The notes beneath the pieces were generated by a model. That model did not search any database. It saw nothing but the letters and a program-made list of their open reading frames with translations, and was not told the origin of the DNA. This document shows positions 63,675 through 64,000 of a stretch of 64,000 nt of DNA, one piece after another. The DNA comes from Heliopora coerulea (lineage: Eukaryota; Cnidaria; Anthozoa; Scleralcyonacea; Helioporidae), in NCBI GenBank assembly GCA_030142905.1, contig JASJOG010000103.1, forward strand, positions 62,001-126,000, in the 5' to 3' direction. Every line of letters begins with the position of its first letter. Within the stretch, counting starts at the first letter, position 1. The position numbers were made by a program, and so were the translations under genes.

Positions 63675-64000
63675 CTGCAATCAAAACAAACTATGTTACT
63701 GACATAATGCGTTTCATCCGTAAAGTGAGCAACCGTACTCTGAAATGAAAACGCTTTAGCCAAAACGAAAATGACTCCTCAAATCTCGAATAAATTTCAA
63801 CTTTGGCTTCTGTTATGGTTGAATGGAGCTTACCATGAAACAAAACATCGTACGTTCATTTTTGTCTAAAACTCAAAGATTTCACGATAAAACTTTTCAG
63901 TTCCTCAAACTCGTTCCAGCTAAAGTAGAGATCAACTGCATTTAGCATACAAACTCAAGGCGTATTTTCTCGTGCCACTTCTGAAGTTTCTTATTCCGAA
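63675..64000. other. Right edge, TMEM63-like intron
   Basis: Begins with the acceptor of the 63565-63674 exon. No further exon or repeat was recognised up to the window end. Confidence 0.5.

Overview
The window reads as animal nuclear DNA, most likely from a cnidarian such as a stony coral or sea anemone. It is AT-rich and intron-rich, with standard GT-AG splicing and dense decayed transposons. The cnidarian call is an inference from the gene repertoire, gene structure and repeat style; no marker gene proves it.

Four genes were reconstructed exon by exon, all on the minus strand. (1) 1800-11075: the 5' part of an LRPPRC-like mitochondrial pentatricopeptide-repeat gene, eight exons, running off the left edge. 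(2) 17562-31110: a multi-repeat beta-thymosin gene, nine exons, one actin-binding repeat per exon. Every junction between the exons is phase 1, and two repeat classes alternate. (3) 40536-55396: a complete CDKL1-type (cyclin-dependent kinase-like) protein kinase in nine exons, 354 residues. (4) 61135-63674: the last three coding exons of a membrane protein that resembles the C terminus of the TMEM63/CSC1 family, running off the right edge. The genes share an orientation but no evident pathway: mitochondrial mRNA handling, actin monomer binding, ciliary-type kinase signalling and a possible mechanosensitive channel. They look like ordinary genomic neighbours.

The rest is introns and spacers with much identifiable mobile DNA: a dead Tc1 transposase gene (53246-54271), a 1.9 kb pogo/Tigger-like element with terminal repeats and a TA duplication (26704-28623), three hAT-like non-autonomous elements, two Harbinger-like elements with TTA duplications, at least ten other foldback/MITE elements (several in two copies), tRNA-derived SINE-like sequences, LINE 3' ends, a probable solo LTR, and several micro- and minisatellites. 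No rRNA gene, intact tRNA gene or CRISPR array was seen.

The strongest observation is the beta-thymosin gene. Its A-B-A-B repeat pattern and uniform phase-1 exons imply growth by duplication of two-exon units, and any subset of internal exons could be skipped without a frameshift. No clearly new multi-gene system was found.
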